Assembly: GCA_963514095.1 (NCBI GenBank)
Contig: OY741267.1
Span: forward strand, 1 to 64,000
Length of the DNA: 64,000 nt
Origin: Eutrigla gurnardus
Lineage: Eukaryota; Chordata; Actinopteri; Perciformes; Triglidae
Direction of reading: 5' to 3'
Below the pieces are notes generated by a model, which ran no database searches, had not been told where the DNA came from, and worked only from the letters and a program-made list of their open reading frames with translations. The position numbers and the translations under genes were made by a program. Positions 1 to 11,260 of this stretch are shown here, piece after piece (within the stretch, counting starts at the first letter, position 1; every line of letters starts with the position of its first letter).

Positions 1-2495
1 TCTGACTCGGGGCTAGTGTAGCCATTGTCATCCCACTCCTCAATATCCTCCTGTGTGTGAAGTAAAACTGGTTCCATGGCAGCTATACCACTGTACACAT
101 TCACAGCCTCTTTGTGTTGCCCTTTGAGTGCTTGCAACCTCCGGTTGAGGACACTATTGAGACCATGTGTTGCATCTGCTGTTAGATCACCAAAATCTGT
201 AGAGGAAGTGAGTGGAAAAACATAAAGATGACATATTACATAGTAGCAAGGCTCACTGTCAGAGAAAACATGGTAATTGCAACTGTCGTTACATTCTAAA
301 ATGGTGCATATGCAAAAACACAACAAACTGGTAATTGCATCTTAAACTGAACGATGTTAGCAATAAAAGTGGTACTTAAAACTTTTTTAGATTAATGTTT
401 GATACAGTGCTTGACAATTACTCAATTGACTGAAATTAATCGATTATAATCTGATAATGAAACAGTATTGCCAGAACAGAATGTTTTAGAAAGAACAATT
501 TGACTTCAGCCTCTGCACTTAAACACAGTTGTATTTTAATCGTAAGAAATGCAATGTGTAGAGTGGAGGAAAAGATCTCATACATACTGCAGGTTTTGAT
601 GCTCTCTAAAGTTTGTCCTCTGAGTGTCTCAACCTCTTGCACTTCCTTCAGAAGGTACTTGATGTGCTGAGACATTTCTTTCACCAGTATGCTCTGCTCC
701 TCCTCCAAGCGTTTCAGCAGCATTACCTGGTCAAAGACAGACCTCTTCAACCTGAAGGTGTTGCCTTTAGGTAGAGAAAAGGAAAGGAGTAGTAAGCCAA
801 GGAGTAATTATTAATATAAATGTAACAGAATGACAATTGTTTCTGACATAACTAGATATCTTTGGTTCCCTCGAAAGTTAAAAATGTAATCATTACCCAG
901 TGACAATATAATTAGGACGGAGATAGTGAAATTTTGATGGTAATGCAAGCATCTAATTTGTGATTACTACATCAGAATAACAATGCAGATCTCACCACTC
1001 CATTTCTGCCCTACAATTTGTATTGTGATTTGGTTTTTAAAAAAAATATCAAGTCGGTGTGTCTGTGTGTTATTTTGGAAAATGTGGTGTTATCTGGAAG
1101 ACCCACAGAAGCCATTTTGGGTATTTAGCTAAATGTTTATGTGTGTTTTTGTCTGTGTGTTTACGTAATTTGACACTGCGATTAAGTCTGACCTGTGCAC
1201 GATAAAATCACAAACTTTACAAGTGAATAGGTCACATCAAAATGGAGGTCAAGTTTGGAAATCATTCTGATTCAAGCAAGGGGCCAGAGATATAGGGGTT
1301 GGAAGATTTGCCCCTCCCCAACACATTGACATCGAGATAAAATCTGAACCGTGCAAGATAAAGTCACAAAACTTACACGTGTGGAGTTCACATCAAAAAT
1401 AGGCATAGACTATAGACATAGACTAAAAGATTTAGGAATTATCATACCTTCATGTTGTCCTTCCCATGGCAGGATGTAGCCATCTGTCAGACTGCATGCC
1501 AACTCCACATCAATCTGACCTTCTTCCACTAAGGTGTTGTACTCCAAGACCTTTTCGTGAAGCTTCTTCTTCAGCTCTGTCATTTTCTTTCGCTTCCTTT
1601 GTCGTGTTTGATTGCTATCTGCAAAGTCAAATGAAAAGAAAATGCCAGAACTTTTTTGTTGTTACAGAAGTGTGCATACATACGTGCACATACATGCACA
1701 CCTCCACAACATCTATCTACAAAAAGAACCACAATCAAAATAAGTCCTGTGACTTTTGTGTTATCCTTGATATTATTGTAATCGTGCTTTTAAATTTAAA
1801 TTACATGTTAGGTCTGATAACTAACCATGCAGACGATATCTCTTGCTTCTTGCGCAAAAGGTTTACAGTGATGTTCTCAATATCGGCCCTCAGGTCTTCA
1901 GTACATCCCGGAGTGTAGACTCTCTCTAAATAGGACAACAACAAAAAATTGAGAGGTGATGTAATCAGTAACAGTCTCATTTGTAGCCACCTTATATTTT
2001 GTATATAAAAATAAGTCATTAACATGAAAAGACATCAAAGTATTCCATGTTTTACCTGTGGCTGCCCATTTTCTGACATCACACACCCACTGCTGAATGG
2101 TCTCCTGATCGATATGGTGTTCGTTTGTGATGTTGCTGAGGGTGGCAGCTTCCACCTTTGCCCTGTCTGTGATCTTTTGAAGAGGAAAAAAAAAACAGTA
2201 CAAAAGCTCCACAATGCAGAAACCACCAGTTTCAGCAAAGCTTTTGGTACAAGAGCTTCATCAGAACAAGTGAAAAAGTATAGACTCCCAAGAGGTTTGG
2301 ATATTAAAAAAAAAACTATTGTGAGGTTACAATCTGTTAAAAGTACAGGCATTAACCATAAACATGTAGTGTCAGATGAGAAGACAAATGTAATTTCCCT
2401 TACTTTGACATATCTGTGGGCTAGTGCTTGATGAAGGCTGACTGACTTCCTTCGATTCCAACACATGGCCTGTTGAGTCAACATGTTCACTCTTC
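1..2495 (-). CDS. KDZ transposase exons 14-19 (C-terminal part, incomplete)
   Basis: Exon 14 (2495-2404) reads RVNMLTQQAMCWNRRKSVSL and continues the catalytic exon in phase once the inserted element is ignored. Exon 15 (2173-2056) reads ITDRAKVEAATLSNITNEHH. Exon 16 (1925-1826) holds TPGCTEDLRADIENITVNLL. Exon 17 (1618-1448) is Lys-rich (RQRKRKKMTELKKKL) and coiled-coil-like. Exon 18 (751-588) is a Glu/Lys helix (LLKRLEEEQSILVKEMSQHI). Exon 19 (196-1) reads FGDLTADATHGLNSVLNRRL and runs off the window. Confidence 0.7.
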
Positions 2496-3381
2496 CTAGT
2501 TAAAACAAAAATGCATCCGCAAGCAAAAAAGTAAGAATTTACATAAAAATAAAAATACTAAGTGATAAACCTGACAGACATGACTAAACACATTTGTTTA
2601 AAGTGTGCTGAACTACTGAAATATGTATTGTGTTGAACTGTGTGTTATGTCATAATATATTTTTATGTAATATGTTATTATATATTACATCTACATTGTT
2701 GTTTGTATGTCTACTCACCATGTTTATGTTTTATATTACTGTTTCTGTTGTGTTGTTTTGTTCTTGTCACTCTGTTTCCCCAATAAAAATAAAAAGTGTG
2801 CTGTACTAGTAATTACAGTAAAGGAATACAATGACAACTTCTATAGGGAGGGAACAATGAAACAGTTTTTAAAATCATCTGTAAAAAAAAAAAAACACTA
2901 TTCAGGATGCCTTATCAATGAGTGTGTTGGAAGTGTAATACTAACCTGCCTTCACTGCATGAAAAGTGGGATTTTCGTCAGTTAGCGGCCCTGTAAATTG
3001 ACGTGGAAGTTCAGGTTTACGACTGCAAACGGCAATTTGCAGGAAACACCGAAAACTGACGTAAATTGCCGGGAATTGACGTGGGCCTTGCTTGGCAGTT
3101 GTCCCTCCATGACCCCCCTCCCCGTAATCCTAGGGGAGGCTTTAAACATGTAAATGAAAATGCTGTGAGCTATACAAATGCAAATCAGGGTAGCAGGGGG
3201 AGTTTTCCCCCAGGTGACATTTTTCTGAAAGGTGTTAACTTCATGTCATCTTCATTCAAAGATATAACTTAATTTCATCTTCATTCAAAGATACACAAAA
3301 CAATTTGCTTCAACAATTACTTTTAATCAGGCTTTGCCACAAAGGTAAAATGTACATTCATGCAAACAACATCACAGTCTC

Positions 3382-3735
3382 CTAGAGCTCAACCACTGTG
3401 CATAGTGGTATGACTACAGTGACCCTTTCTGTGCTTAAATGCACAGTGGATGTGTTAACCACACATCTCCCAGCAATGCGCTCAACAGGCAGAAATGATG
3501 CTGGGTATGACGTGTCTGTTCCCTGCAAGCTCCAAACTTCTATTGGCTTTCCATAAAAATGTCTGTCCGGATGGGGATGAAGCCAGGAAACTTGCGCAAT
3601 AACATGTTTAAATGCAGTACCTTTTGACACAACATTAACAACTATAAACTGCTTTATAATGGCTGGTCGTAGTTCTGCTAGAGGGTCAAGGATGGGTTCA
3701 TAGATCATAGATCTCGGCTGTGTTAGAAATGCCAT
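3382..3735 (-). pseudogene. Putative C-terminal exon of a CACTA (TNP2-like) transposase
   Basis: The ORF of about 117 residues includes AFKHVIAQVSWLHPHPDRHF, YGKPIEVWSLQGTDTSYPAS and FLPVERIAGRCVVNTSTVHL. This looks like the beta-rich tail I recall from fish and cnidarian CACTA transposases; the match is from memory. An acceptor-like CTAACACAG lies at about 3722-3730, so the true exon may begin after it. It is transcribed toward the left terminus. The upstream exons that would carry the DDE domain are missing, which implies an internal deletion. The same ORF is kept in copy 2 (59230-59580). Confidence 0.45.
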
Positions 3736-3938
3736 ACTAACGTCCTACTCGTACTTAATTGTGACGTAAATTTGAGTACGTAGTGCGTTCACATACAATA
3801 GTATGTGAATTTGTACACGCGAGAAATGCCCGGATGTATACTGCATTGGCAAGAATTTCTGAGTACAGCGGACCTTGCTAAATCTACTCAACTTCCCAAA
3901 ATGCATTGCGGCTCGTCTGACTTCACAAGTTTTGGATA

Positions 3939-5396
3939 ATGGCGGACGACTGCGGTGATTCTGGCGAGGAGCCCGACACAAACCGCGTACACATGTAAGT
4001 ATACTGTAACATGACTTTTACGTTTCCAGCTGACTTTTAAATCGTATTGATAATGAACGTTACTTTATTGTTGTTGGCATTGTACGTTAACGTTACGAAT
4101 CGAAGGTCCTGGCAGCCGGCTAGCCTAGTGACGCTAATTTACCATTACGGTGATTAATAACGCCGTGCACCGTTGTCCGCTAAAGGGACGGCAGACACCG
4201 GGCGCCTCATTCAGTGGGGGGAACGATGCGGAGACGTTCACGTTCACCGGCAGCAGGAATGCTGCTCTGAGAGGCTTCACTTAAGAAAATGTGGTTTAAA
4301 TGTTATAATTCTTATATCCAGGACTGCTGGAGACTCTCAGGATGTCCCAGGACTGCTGGAGACTCTCAGGATGATTGCGGTAAGAATATGTTCGGTGACT
4401 GCTAGCTAAGCTAAAATTAGCAAAGCAAGCCCAAGCTAAAAGTAGCTTAAAAGCTAATAGTCCAAGCTAAAAGTAGCATAGTAGCCTTGTAAAAGAACAA
4501 GAGAGAGGAACCAGTGTAACGTTAAGTTGCTTTGTTAAGTGTACGTTGTTGGTCTTTTACAGGAAGCAGTACGCCGTCTTCACAACTCGGAGACGAATTG
4601 TAGGCGCTACGAACCGGAGTAAGGGTACGATTTAAAGAATATGCTTTCATTCTGCTGTATAAGGAAATAGATGCGTTAACAGTAGATACCGATCTTAACT
4701 GTTCATTTTGTTTTCACAGACGAACCTCGCCTCATAACGAAGCTGTGACCGCTTACTTGCTCGGAGCTTTGTCCGCAAGTTCATGACGCTGATAGTGACG
4801 CCATTGTGTGTAAGTAACTTTTACTGTTTTCTTCTTCCTTGTTTTAATTTTACTGTGACTTAAGTTTTCTTATTCATACCACTCATTTAATTGTTTTCCA
4901 GCTGCCTGTAAGACATACTATGAAACGGTACGCAGGAGCTTCAGACACACACAGCCTGATCTCGCATCGCAGGCGGAAGCTGTGAAGAGGTCAGCTCGGA
5001 GTCGTTCCAGGAGAAAGAGGGTAAGACTTATTAGACTTATTAGATCCGTCTTTGGTCAATGTGACCAAACCTACCTAAACCTATTTTCAGGTGCATTAAT
5101 AGATGTGTTGTGTCCATGCGCAGTGCATCGCGCAGTACTGATTGTCTTTATTGATTGTTTTACAGCTGCTGGAAGCGAGACGGAGTGTGCTTGCTGGCGA
5201 TGAGGTGGACCGTTGGAAGTGCGCCACCACAGACATGATGTCTGATGAGGAGGACGGCGTCGTTGGCGGGGTGTCTGGATGGATTGTGCGACCTCCATCC
5301 TCTCGTAGCCAGGAGCTCACCGAGCTCTGTGCGACTCTACAGTCGCGATTAGAGAAGACTCCCAAGTACAGGGCCACGCACCGCAGGCGGCTGTAA
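3939..5396 (+). pseudogene. Accessory six-exon gene of the CACTA element, copy 1 (frameshifted)
   Basis: Exons are 3939-3994, 4322-4379, 4563-4618, 4720-4809, 4902-5020 and 5166-5396, all with GT-AG introns. It starts ATGGCGGACGAC (MADDCGDSGEE) and ends KTPKYRATHRRRL. The protein has an acidic N-terminus, a basic patch (KRSARSRSRRKR) and MSDEEDG...SGWIVRPPSSRSQEL. The last segment reminds me of the C-terminus of vertebrate C14orf93-like proteins; this is unverified. Exon 3 is in phase here, using donor GA|GTAAGG, but exon 4 lacks 8 bp present in copy 2 (after GCAAGT near 4780), which shifts the frame. It runs divergently from the minus-strand ORF, so 3736-3938 may be a shared promoter. Its role in transposition is unknown. 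Confidence 0.65.
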
Positions 5397-5449
5397 AATT
5401 GACCAAATTCGGACAGAATGTCGCCAGTTCATTTGTGTGTTGTGTTGTC

Positions 5450-5455
5450 AATAAA
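5450..5455 (+). promoter_or_regulatory. Poly(A) signal AATAAA of the CACTA accessory gene
   Basis: AATAAA lies about 54 bp past the TAA stop of the six-exon gene. The equivalent signal is conserved in copy 2 just before the text GCTCTTTCTTTG. Confidence 0.6.
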
Positions 5456-5514
5456 GCTCTTTCTTTGAATACTTCCTCCTGGCAATTTTTCCTTTCCTCA
5501 ATAAATTAATTCAT

Positions 5515-5573
5515 ATTTATATTTATAAATATATAAATAAATAAAAATAAATGTGTATATATATATATATATG

Positions 5574-5630
<57 letters not shown>

Positions 5631-5697
5631 ATATGTATATATATATGTGTGTGTGTATATATATATATGTATGTATATATGTATATATATATATAGT
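5515..5697. repeat. AT/GT-rich microsatellite inside CACTA copy 1
   Basis: The stretch is nearly pure (AT)n with GTAT and GTGT interruptions. The homologous tract in copy 2 (about 61490-61632) is shorter and broken up, so the tract length differs between two otherwise very similar copies. Confidence 0.9.
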
Positions 5698-6133
5698 GAT
5701 AGATCTGCTAACCAATCACTAGTGATTATTCTTGTTTAAAAGACCCAGTGTGACCAATAGTAACACATCTGCCAACGGGGGTGGGGTTTACATTTATAAT
5801 GACTCATCAGGTTGACCAATAGTGACAGATCTACCAACATGGGTTGGCTTTACATTTATAATGACCAGATCTGCCAACCAATCACGAGCGATTATACTTG
5901 TTTAAAACTAGTGGTTTCATCCAATCCTGAGTGAGGATATTCAAGCCATCTCTGGCCAGGCGGGGTTTCGCCGCTATTCATATGCTAATTAGAGCCTTCG
6001 CTGTGGTTCGTTTCCGACAATTTTCGGCACAGACGAACGCGGCGTTCGCAGCCTGTAAATTGTCGTTAACTCCCGAAAATTAGGGAGATTTTCGGGCGTT
6101 TACAGGGACGAAAATCCGACTTTTCATGCAGTG

Positions 6134-6903
6134 CTTTGTCATGTATTTAGTGACAAGAGCTGCCCGAGAGAGAAAGCTGTTTACCTGTAAAGCAAATATA
6201 TCAATTAATGTCTAGTCTCTTTTACATAAAAAAACATCTTCCATTCTATTTATACTCGTTCAATCCATACAGTTACAAAAGTAACAACGACATACTTGCT
6301 CCACTTCTTCTCCCACTGTATTTCCTGCTCCATCCTGGCTTCTGCCACCCTATTTCACCTGCAGGACAGTATGGAAAGTTTTATGTAACATATTGCTTTG
6401 ATAGATGAAAAATAAAGTCATAAATGGTCTCTGACATCTCACATAACAGAAGCTTTTCATTTCGATGGTGGGAAAAAGTCCCCGCACAAGCAGCCGAAAA
6501 ATTTAATTCATGTACCTCGCATTTTGCTGTATGGGCTTTAGCGTGCATAACGCTAAGAAATGGTCTCATTTCTGTCAGGGGCAGAAGCTCCGGTAGCCCC
6601 TCCGCTACTTTGTTGAGGTAGGGCCAGTACCTAAAAAGAAGGAGTTGCATCTTATGATTGTTACAAAGAACTTTTTTTTTAATTGACTTGACAACAATAT
6701 CAACCTAAAATCAATCATCACATCAGTGAAAAGATGAGGCACTGGCAATGGTTTTGCAATAAGACAAAGATGATTACCTGCATGTAACATCCATACAGAA
6801 GAATGTTACATTTGCCTTCTTTGCCATCTCTCTTTGGAGGAACATTGGATAGGCAAATATCTCTCCACGGAAATGGTTGAGTCCTCGCAAGAGAAACCCA
6901 TGC
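6134..6903 (-). CDS. KDZ transposase exons 10-13, catalytic region
   Basis: Exon 10 (6903-6778) reads HGFLLRGLNHFRGEIFAYP ... TFFCMDVTC. Exon 11 (6630-6516) reads YWPYLNKVAEGLPELLPLTE then MRPFLSVMHAKAHTAKCEV. Exon 12 (6349-6296) reads GRSQDGAGNTVGEEVEQ; choosing AAATAG|GG as its acceptor avoids an apparent TAG stop. Exon 13 (6184 onward) reads VNSFLSRAALVTKYMTK and is cut at 6134 by the CACTA insertion. The Asp in CMDV, the His/Cys block and the Glu in GEEVEQ fit the conserved acidic positions of the family's nuclease fold. That assignment is from memory. Confidence 0.8.
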
Positions 6904-7140
6904 CTGTATTAAACAGAAGAAAAACTAGTGGTTAATAAACTGACCCAGCAAAGCCTGGCTCAAGCACATAGCATCTATATCATCTGGGTGCCTAGACCAA
7001 AATATAAATATTGCTGTTAAAAATGATGGATAAATACCACTCCTAAATCCAAAGTGTGTATGGCTTACAATTCTAAGACTTTATCCTGACCTTGCACACA
7101 CGCACGCACACACACACAGACATAGACACACAACACATAC

Positions 7141-8420
7141 CTGCAAACTGCAACTTGAATGCCCTCCTCGTCTATTTTGGCACCAGACTTTTTGGCCATT
7201 TCTCTGCCAGCAGTGAACTTGGCAGTGCCACAAACAGCACTGTCATTTGTCTATGAAGTAACACAAACATTTACACACACATTTTGATATAAGATACAGT
7301 AACTGTATGCAACAATCATAATAAACAAACCAAAAGTTTCTTGCACTTCTCATGTTGCCCCTGACAAGGTCCACGAATGAGGCAACTTCCTCGTCCTTGG
7401 CCAGGAACAACCCTTCATATAGGGGTGGCTCTTCAGTCCTGTCCATGTTCAGTTAACATGAAAGTAAATAATAGAAATCAATTAGCAGTACTCTCTTTAT
7501 TATTTTCCCAGACAATCCTAAAATAAACAGGTGTAATATCTGTACCTACCCTTTCGACTTTCAAAAAGCGATAATGTTTTCTGTTTCCATCACAACTTAC
7601 AGCCAACATGTCTGGAGAACATGCCGGACAATCGAAATGATGGACCTGGCACATGTCCTCTTCTTTATACTTGCAGAATGCAAATTCAAAGAAACTGCGC
7701 TGAAATGTATCAGCACAGATACTGCCTGTCTGTATATTAAAAATAATATTTTATTAGTATTTCTGAAAGAAATGCTGACAATCAACTATTTGGTATAAAG
7801 TGATATGACATTTCTTGTGTGTTTCAGTTTTATTCAAGCAGACTTACCCTTCCAGCTTGAACAGATCTGTGCTCCAAACATTTTAAGAAAGGCCTGCCTA
7901 GACATGGCTGGTGCTGTCAACTTCATATGCGCAAACGTACTGAACACATCAAATTTGTACACGGTCTGGCAGCTGCTGGTAGCTGGCCAGTACCGATATC
8001 TAAGGAGATCTTTCATGTCAGGGGTCCATTCTGCGGAGCAGGATGGACAGGATTTCTGGGGCAGGCAGACATCATATTTTCCTGTGAACAAGAAGACAGT
8101 AGATAGTAAAGACTTGAGATATTTCAGTAATCAAATTACACATGATCATATTGTATTTTTTACAGAGTACATACGATATACTGGATATTTAACATGGCAT
8201 TTGGAAGTTGCCAGGTGAAAAAAAAATGTCCAGGTGATTAAAAAGGTTTACATTGCTCACAGTGGTTACATTCTGTCATACAATACTTAACTTGCACAAA
8301 AGTAGAGCTTCCAGAACAACATACCATTGATAGTGACCACAGAAATATGCTTCCCTGGAATGACTGTGAGGTCTTGGGAGCATTCACAGATGGCTTGAGT
8401 AGACACAGGCAGCTGGCATA
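7141..8420 (-). CDS. KDZ transposase exons 5-9, conserved core before the catalytic block
   Basis: Exon 5 (8420-8325) reads CQLPVSTQAICECSQDLTVIPG, then exon 6 (8081-7848) GKYDVCLPQKSCPSCSAEWTP ... MSRQAFLKMFGAQ. Exon 7 (7725-7550) uses the acceptor GACAG at 7726 and encodes ADTFQRSFFEFAFCKYKEED and FDCPACSPDMLAVSCDGNRK. Exon 8 (7438-7331) gives YEGLFLAKDEEVASFVDLVR. Exon 9 (7239-7141) gives CGTAKFTAGREMAKKSGAK. Paired cysteines are preserved. The only phase problem is between exons 7 and 8, where one extra G at the donor would explain a one-base slip. Confidence 0.8.
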
Positions 8421-8671
8421 CTGCAATACAGGGGGGAACAGTTATTAAGGGTGTATTTACAGTTTTTCCTTAAATGCATTTCCTAAAACACTGAACTCAT
8501 TCTAAAATAGGGCATAAAACCCCACAATATTAACACATATTGGCCACAGCTCTCTTCCAGCTATTCCAAACGTGCATCGATACACAATATTTGAGGAATT
8601 TCAGTATAACTGGACATGTATTGTTCATGTTTACATACATTGTTCACAAAACTGAGGTTAGCCATTGTCAC

Positions 8672-9025
8672 CCATCACCACAGCTGTCGTTGGGGGAATG
8701 GGCTCAAAAAACACATGGATTAATGCTTCTCTGTCATGGAAGATGTTCCTCTTGTGGGCCTCCACATCACATTCTGCACAAAGGAACTCCATGTCCAGTG
8801 GCACACAGTCCAGGCACCTCACAACAGCTTCACAAAGAGAGCATCTGTGGCACTTCTGGTTGATTATTCTCTCAGTGGAGAGTTTTGAATCCAAAAGTGT
8901 TGTCCTTGTTATTTTCATTTTTGCGTTTGTGAGAAGCTGCCTCTGTGTCCAGGCAGAAACCTCATTTGTTTTTTCTGGAATCGGTACTGCTGCAAGAGTG
9001 TCCCTCAACTCTTGAAGACGTGTTT
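8672..9025 (-). CDS. KDZ transposase exon 4, cysteine-rich (CxC-type) domain
   Basis: The exon encodes about 118 residues. It holds the zinc-ligand-like cluster CHRCSLCEAVVRCLDC followed by LCAECDVEAHKRNIFHDREA and FFEPIPPTTAVV. This C-x2-C...C-x2-C...C-x2-C...H...H layout is the N-terminal metal-binding module I associate with fish Zisupton/KDZ proteins. The acceptor is TTTTTTAG at 9026. I placed the donor at G|GTGACA (8671/8670), because it alone joins in phase with exon 5; reading on meets a stop at once. Confidence 0.8.
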
Positions 9026-9875
9026 CTAAAAAAGAAAACAGCTGTTGAGCCACACTAAAACTTAAGGCATGGACATTAATGGATATTAAGGAAGTATATT
9101 GAAAACACTTTTGAGTTGGAAAAAAAATACAAGGTCTGAGCAAAAAGTTGCAGCATTGCTTCTGTTTTAAATGAATGGCACACACCACAATAATTCAGCA
9201 TAATTGTTGCTGTGGGGAATGTGTTTGTGATGATGAGAGCAACAACGTTTTGCATACTTACTCACAAGGGCTATGGCCTAAACCTGCTAAATGCCCATTA
9301 TTGTACTGTGCACCATTCGTCACAACAGGAACAGCCCCACAACTTTTTCCTCACACCTCATTTGCTGAATAGTAAAAGCAATATGATGTAACTCATTAAC
9401 AATATTAGAGAGTAATGCCTCTACCAAACATACATTAAAGCAGAAGTAAGCGGAATATTTGTATTAATATAAGTCTTAAATAGTTATATCTTCCGACAGC
9501 AATCACTTATTTAGAGTGTTTGATCTGAAACACGGGTCTGTCAGTCACTCTGCTCTGCTGTAAGCCGAGGAGAAAACTTTCCTTGTATCCTACAACCTTT
9601 ATCCAATGAGGAGAGAGAACGGCATAAAGGGGCGGTCCTCTCTGTGTGTGCAGCCAAGGGATGCGCGTGAATGTGGTGACGTAGGGACGAGGGCGGGGAC
9701 TGCTAACTCCATCAGCTGACAAGAAGTTAGCCAAAACGACCGGATCGCTTACTTCTGCTTTAACTCAATAGATACAATTTAAAACGTAATAATGAGTAAC
9801 TAGATGAGTAAATAAATAGAGGAAATGGGAAAAAATGTACTGACCGTGAACTACTGTAACAATCAATGCACTCAC

Positions 9876-10777
9876 CAAGGCTTGTCAACTCCTGATCTTC
9901 CATCTGGAGGCTTTCCTCAGGAACAGGGTGCTTTCCTCTGGCTTGTGCAGCTGCAGAGACAGTAAAATTTGCTTAACTCTACAATCAATCTAAAAGTACA
10001 CAGTAATTTTAATATGAAAATGTTCCATAACAACTGAAGGCAAGGAAACTAAGAAAGAAATGTCCACATTATTACTAATACAATTTATATTTGTCACACA
10101 ATATTATCCAGAGCAGGGTACATAAAACACAAGCAAGGATTATCAGTCACAGGTTCTTAATATCTCTAATTCTTTCGTGTGATGTATGATGTATGATGAT
10201 GTATGTTTCACACACATTGCAACAGTGGTATCTTTAACTTACATCCAGTTATACTAGTACTCTACAAAATAACAACTTAATGAATTAAAACTTTTCGTAA
10301 AATACGGTATAGTAATCAAAGAACAAACCTGATTGTGTTGGCCGACGTTTCCCACGTCTGCTTTTGACAGCTGAATTGGGGAAGGATCTCTTCCTGCTTT
10401 TATTCCTTTTTGTTTGAGGAACAGCAGGGTTTTCTTTGGCCATGGCTTCCTATATGTTTGCAGAGTTTGAGATCAAACTTTAACAAGTACAACAACAAAG
10501 TTGTGAGTTAAAACATAAGACGGCAACAATTAAAATTAAGCATTACTCGACAGCTGCACAAAAGGATCTAACTGACCCTTTACATTACAGTATCAGTAAC
10601 AGTACAGCATCAGGAAAAAGCAATAGCAATGATCATTTAGACTTGGGTAGTTGTTTTGTTTATCATGAAAAGCCTCACCTTGGCCTCTTGGACATATGCA
10701 GCACTAATTAATGCTGCCATGTGCACCCTAGCCTCTCCTGGATCATCAAAGATCCTTGCAGCAGAATTGAGAGACAT
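9876..10777 (-). CDS. KDZ transposase exons 1-3 (N-terminus)
   Basis: The start codon chosen is the ATG at 10777-10775 (MSLNSAARIFDDPGEARVH...), because an upstream ATG at 10790 runs into a stop. Exon 1 (10777-10679, 33 codons) ends AAG|gtgagg. Exon 2 (10449-10329) follows an ATAG acceptor and encodes a Lys/Arg-rich stretch (TKRNKSRKRS...SRRGKRRPTQS), a plausible nuclear-localisation signal. Exon 3 (9950-9876) begins AAQARGKHPVPEE. Phases join cleanly through all three. The order and phase are observed; the signal role is inferred. Confidence 0.75.
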
Positions 10778-10845
10778 GGCTCTCAAACATAAAACACAAA
10801 TACAATTAAAACTGCGAGCAGTATCGTGACGGGCCCGAGCTTATA

Positions 10846-11090
10846 TGCGGTCCTGGAGTGCCTGCGGTCACAGGGCAGTGTCGTGGACGCTGCCCTTGGC
10901 GCGGCCGCCTCTCCTGGCGCAAGTCGAGACACAAGCGATGGACACCGAAAGGCATCCGTCTGTCACGTGCGGTCGTGGAGTGCCTGCATTCACACGCGTG
11001 GCAGCCGCCTACCTGTGCAGCAGCCACCTCCTCGTGGCGTGAGTTTAGACACAAGCGATTGACATTTAAAGCCATCTGTCTGTCACATAC
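10846..11090 (+). repeat. Two-unit ~122-bp GC-rich tandem repeat
   Basis: TGCGGTC(C/G)TGGAGTGCCTGC occurs at 10846 and 10968, and GAGACACAAGCGAT-like text followed by CATC(C/T)GTCTGTCAC closes each unit. The second unit has decayed relative to the first. Confidence 0.7.
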
Positions 11091-11260
11091 ACACATGTTC
11101 ATGCCTTTCTGACATCTCTCCTCCTCCCCCTAGTGTGACCTCTCCTCCTCCTCTCCCTGTGTCCTCCTTGCAAGGTGAGATAAGAGGAATTAGTTATAAA
11201 AAAAAATCAGGTGTGGCTTTAACTTGGAAAAAGTGACTAAATCAATGACATTTCCTGTCA

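Larger units (their letters stand above)
2953..6133. mobile_element. CACTA-type (EnSpm-like) DNA transposon, copy 1, nested in a KDZ exon
   Basis: The left end is CACTGCATGAAAAGT (2953) and the right end is its inverted match ACTTTTCATGCAGTG (to 6133), with GATTTTCGTC and GACGAAAATC just inside. A CTT duplication (2950-2952 and 6134-6136) flanks it. CACTG termini plus a 3-bp duplication are the hallmark of the CACTA/EnSpm group. Removing element and one CTT restores the KDZ codons Met-Thr-Lys-Ala and the splice donor. Inside are a plus-strand multi-exon gene, a minus-strand ORF near the left end and an AT microsatellite. I see no complete transposase, so the copy is probably non-autonomous. 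Confidence 0.85.
1..10777 (-). pseudogene. KDZ (Zisupton/Dileera-type) transposase gene, multi-exon, broken by a nested transposon and cut by the window edge
   Basis: A minus-strand gene reads through about 19 exons. By coordinate: 10777-10679, 10449-10329, 9950-9876, 9025-8672, 8420-8325, 8081-7848, 7725-7550, 7438-7331, 7239-7141, 6903-6778, 6630-6516, 6349-6296, 6184-6134 joined across the insertion to 2952-2946, 2495-2404, 2173-2056, 1925-1826, 1618-1448, 751-588 and 196-1. Most junctions keep phase with GT-AG introns. Junctions 7550/7438, 1826/1618 and 1448/751 did not resolve by eye. Recognisable family blocks are a cysteine-rich N-terminal region, the MSRQAFL block, CPACSPDMLAVS, FFCMDV..RYWPYL, MRPFLSVMHAKAHTAKCEV and GEEVEQVNSFLSRAAL. 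In this family the transposase has an RNase H fold and cuts and pastes DNA in the nucleus. Apart from the inserted CACTA element no in-exon stop was met, so the copy looks young. The C-terminus lies beyond position 1. Confidence 0.85.

Noticed and set aside
6348..6356. Apparent TAG stop in KDZ exon 12.
   Set aside because: The TAG is better read as the splice acceptor (AAATAG|GG), which also gives the right phase.
8665..9015. Plus-strand ORF of 116 codons.
   Set aside because: Shadow of KDZ exon 4, which has clear family motifs on the minus strand.
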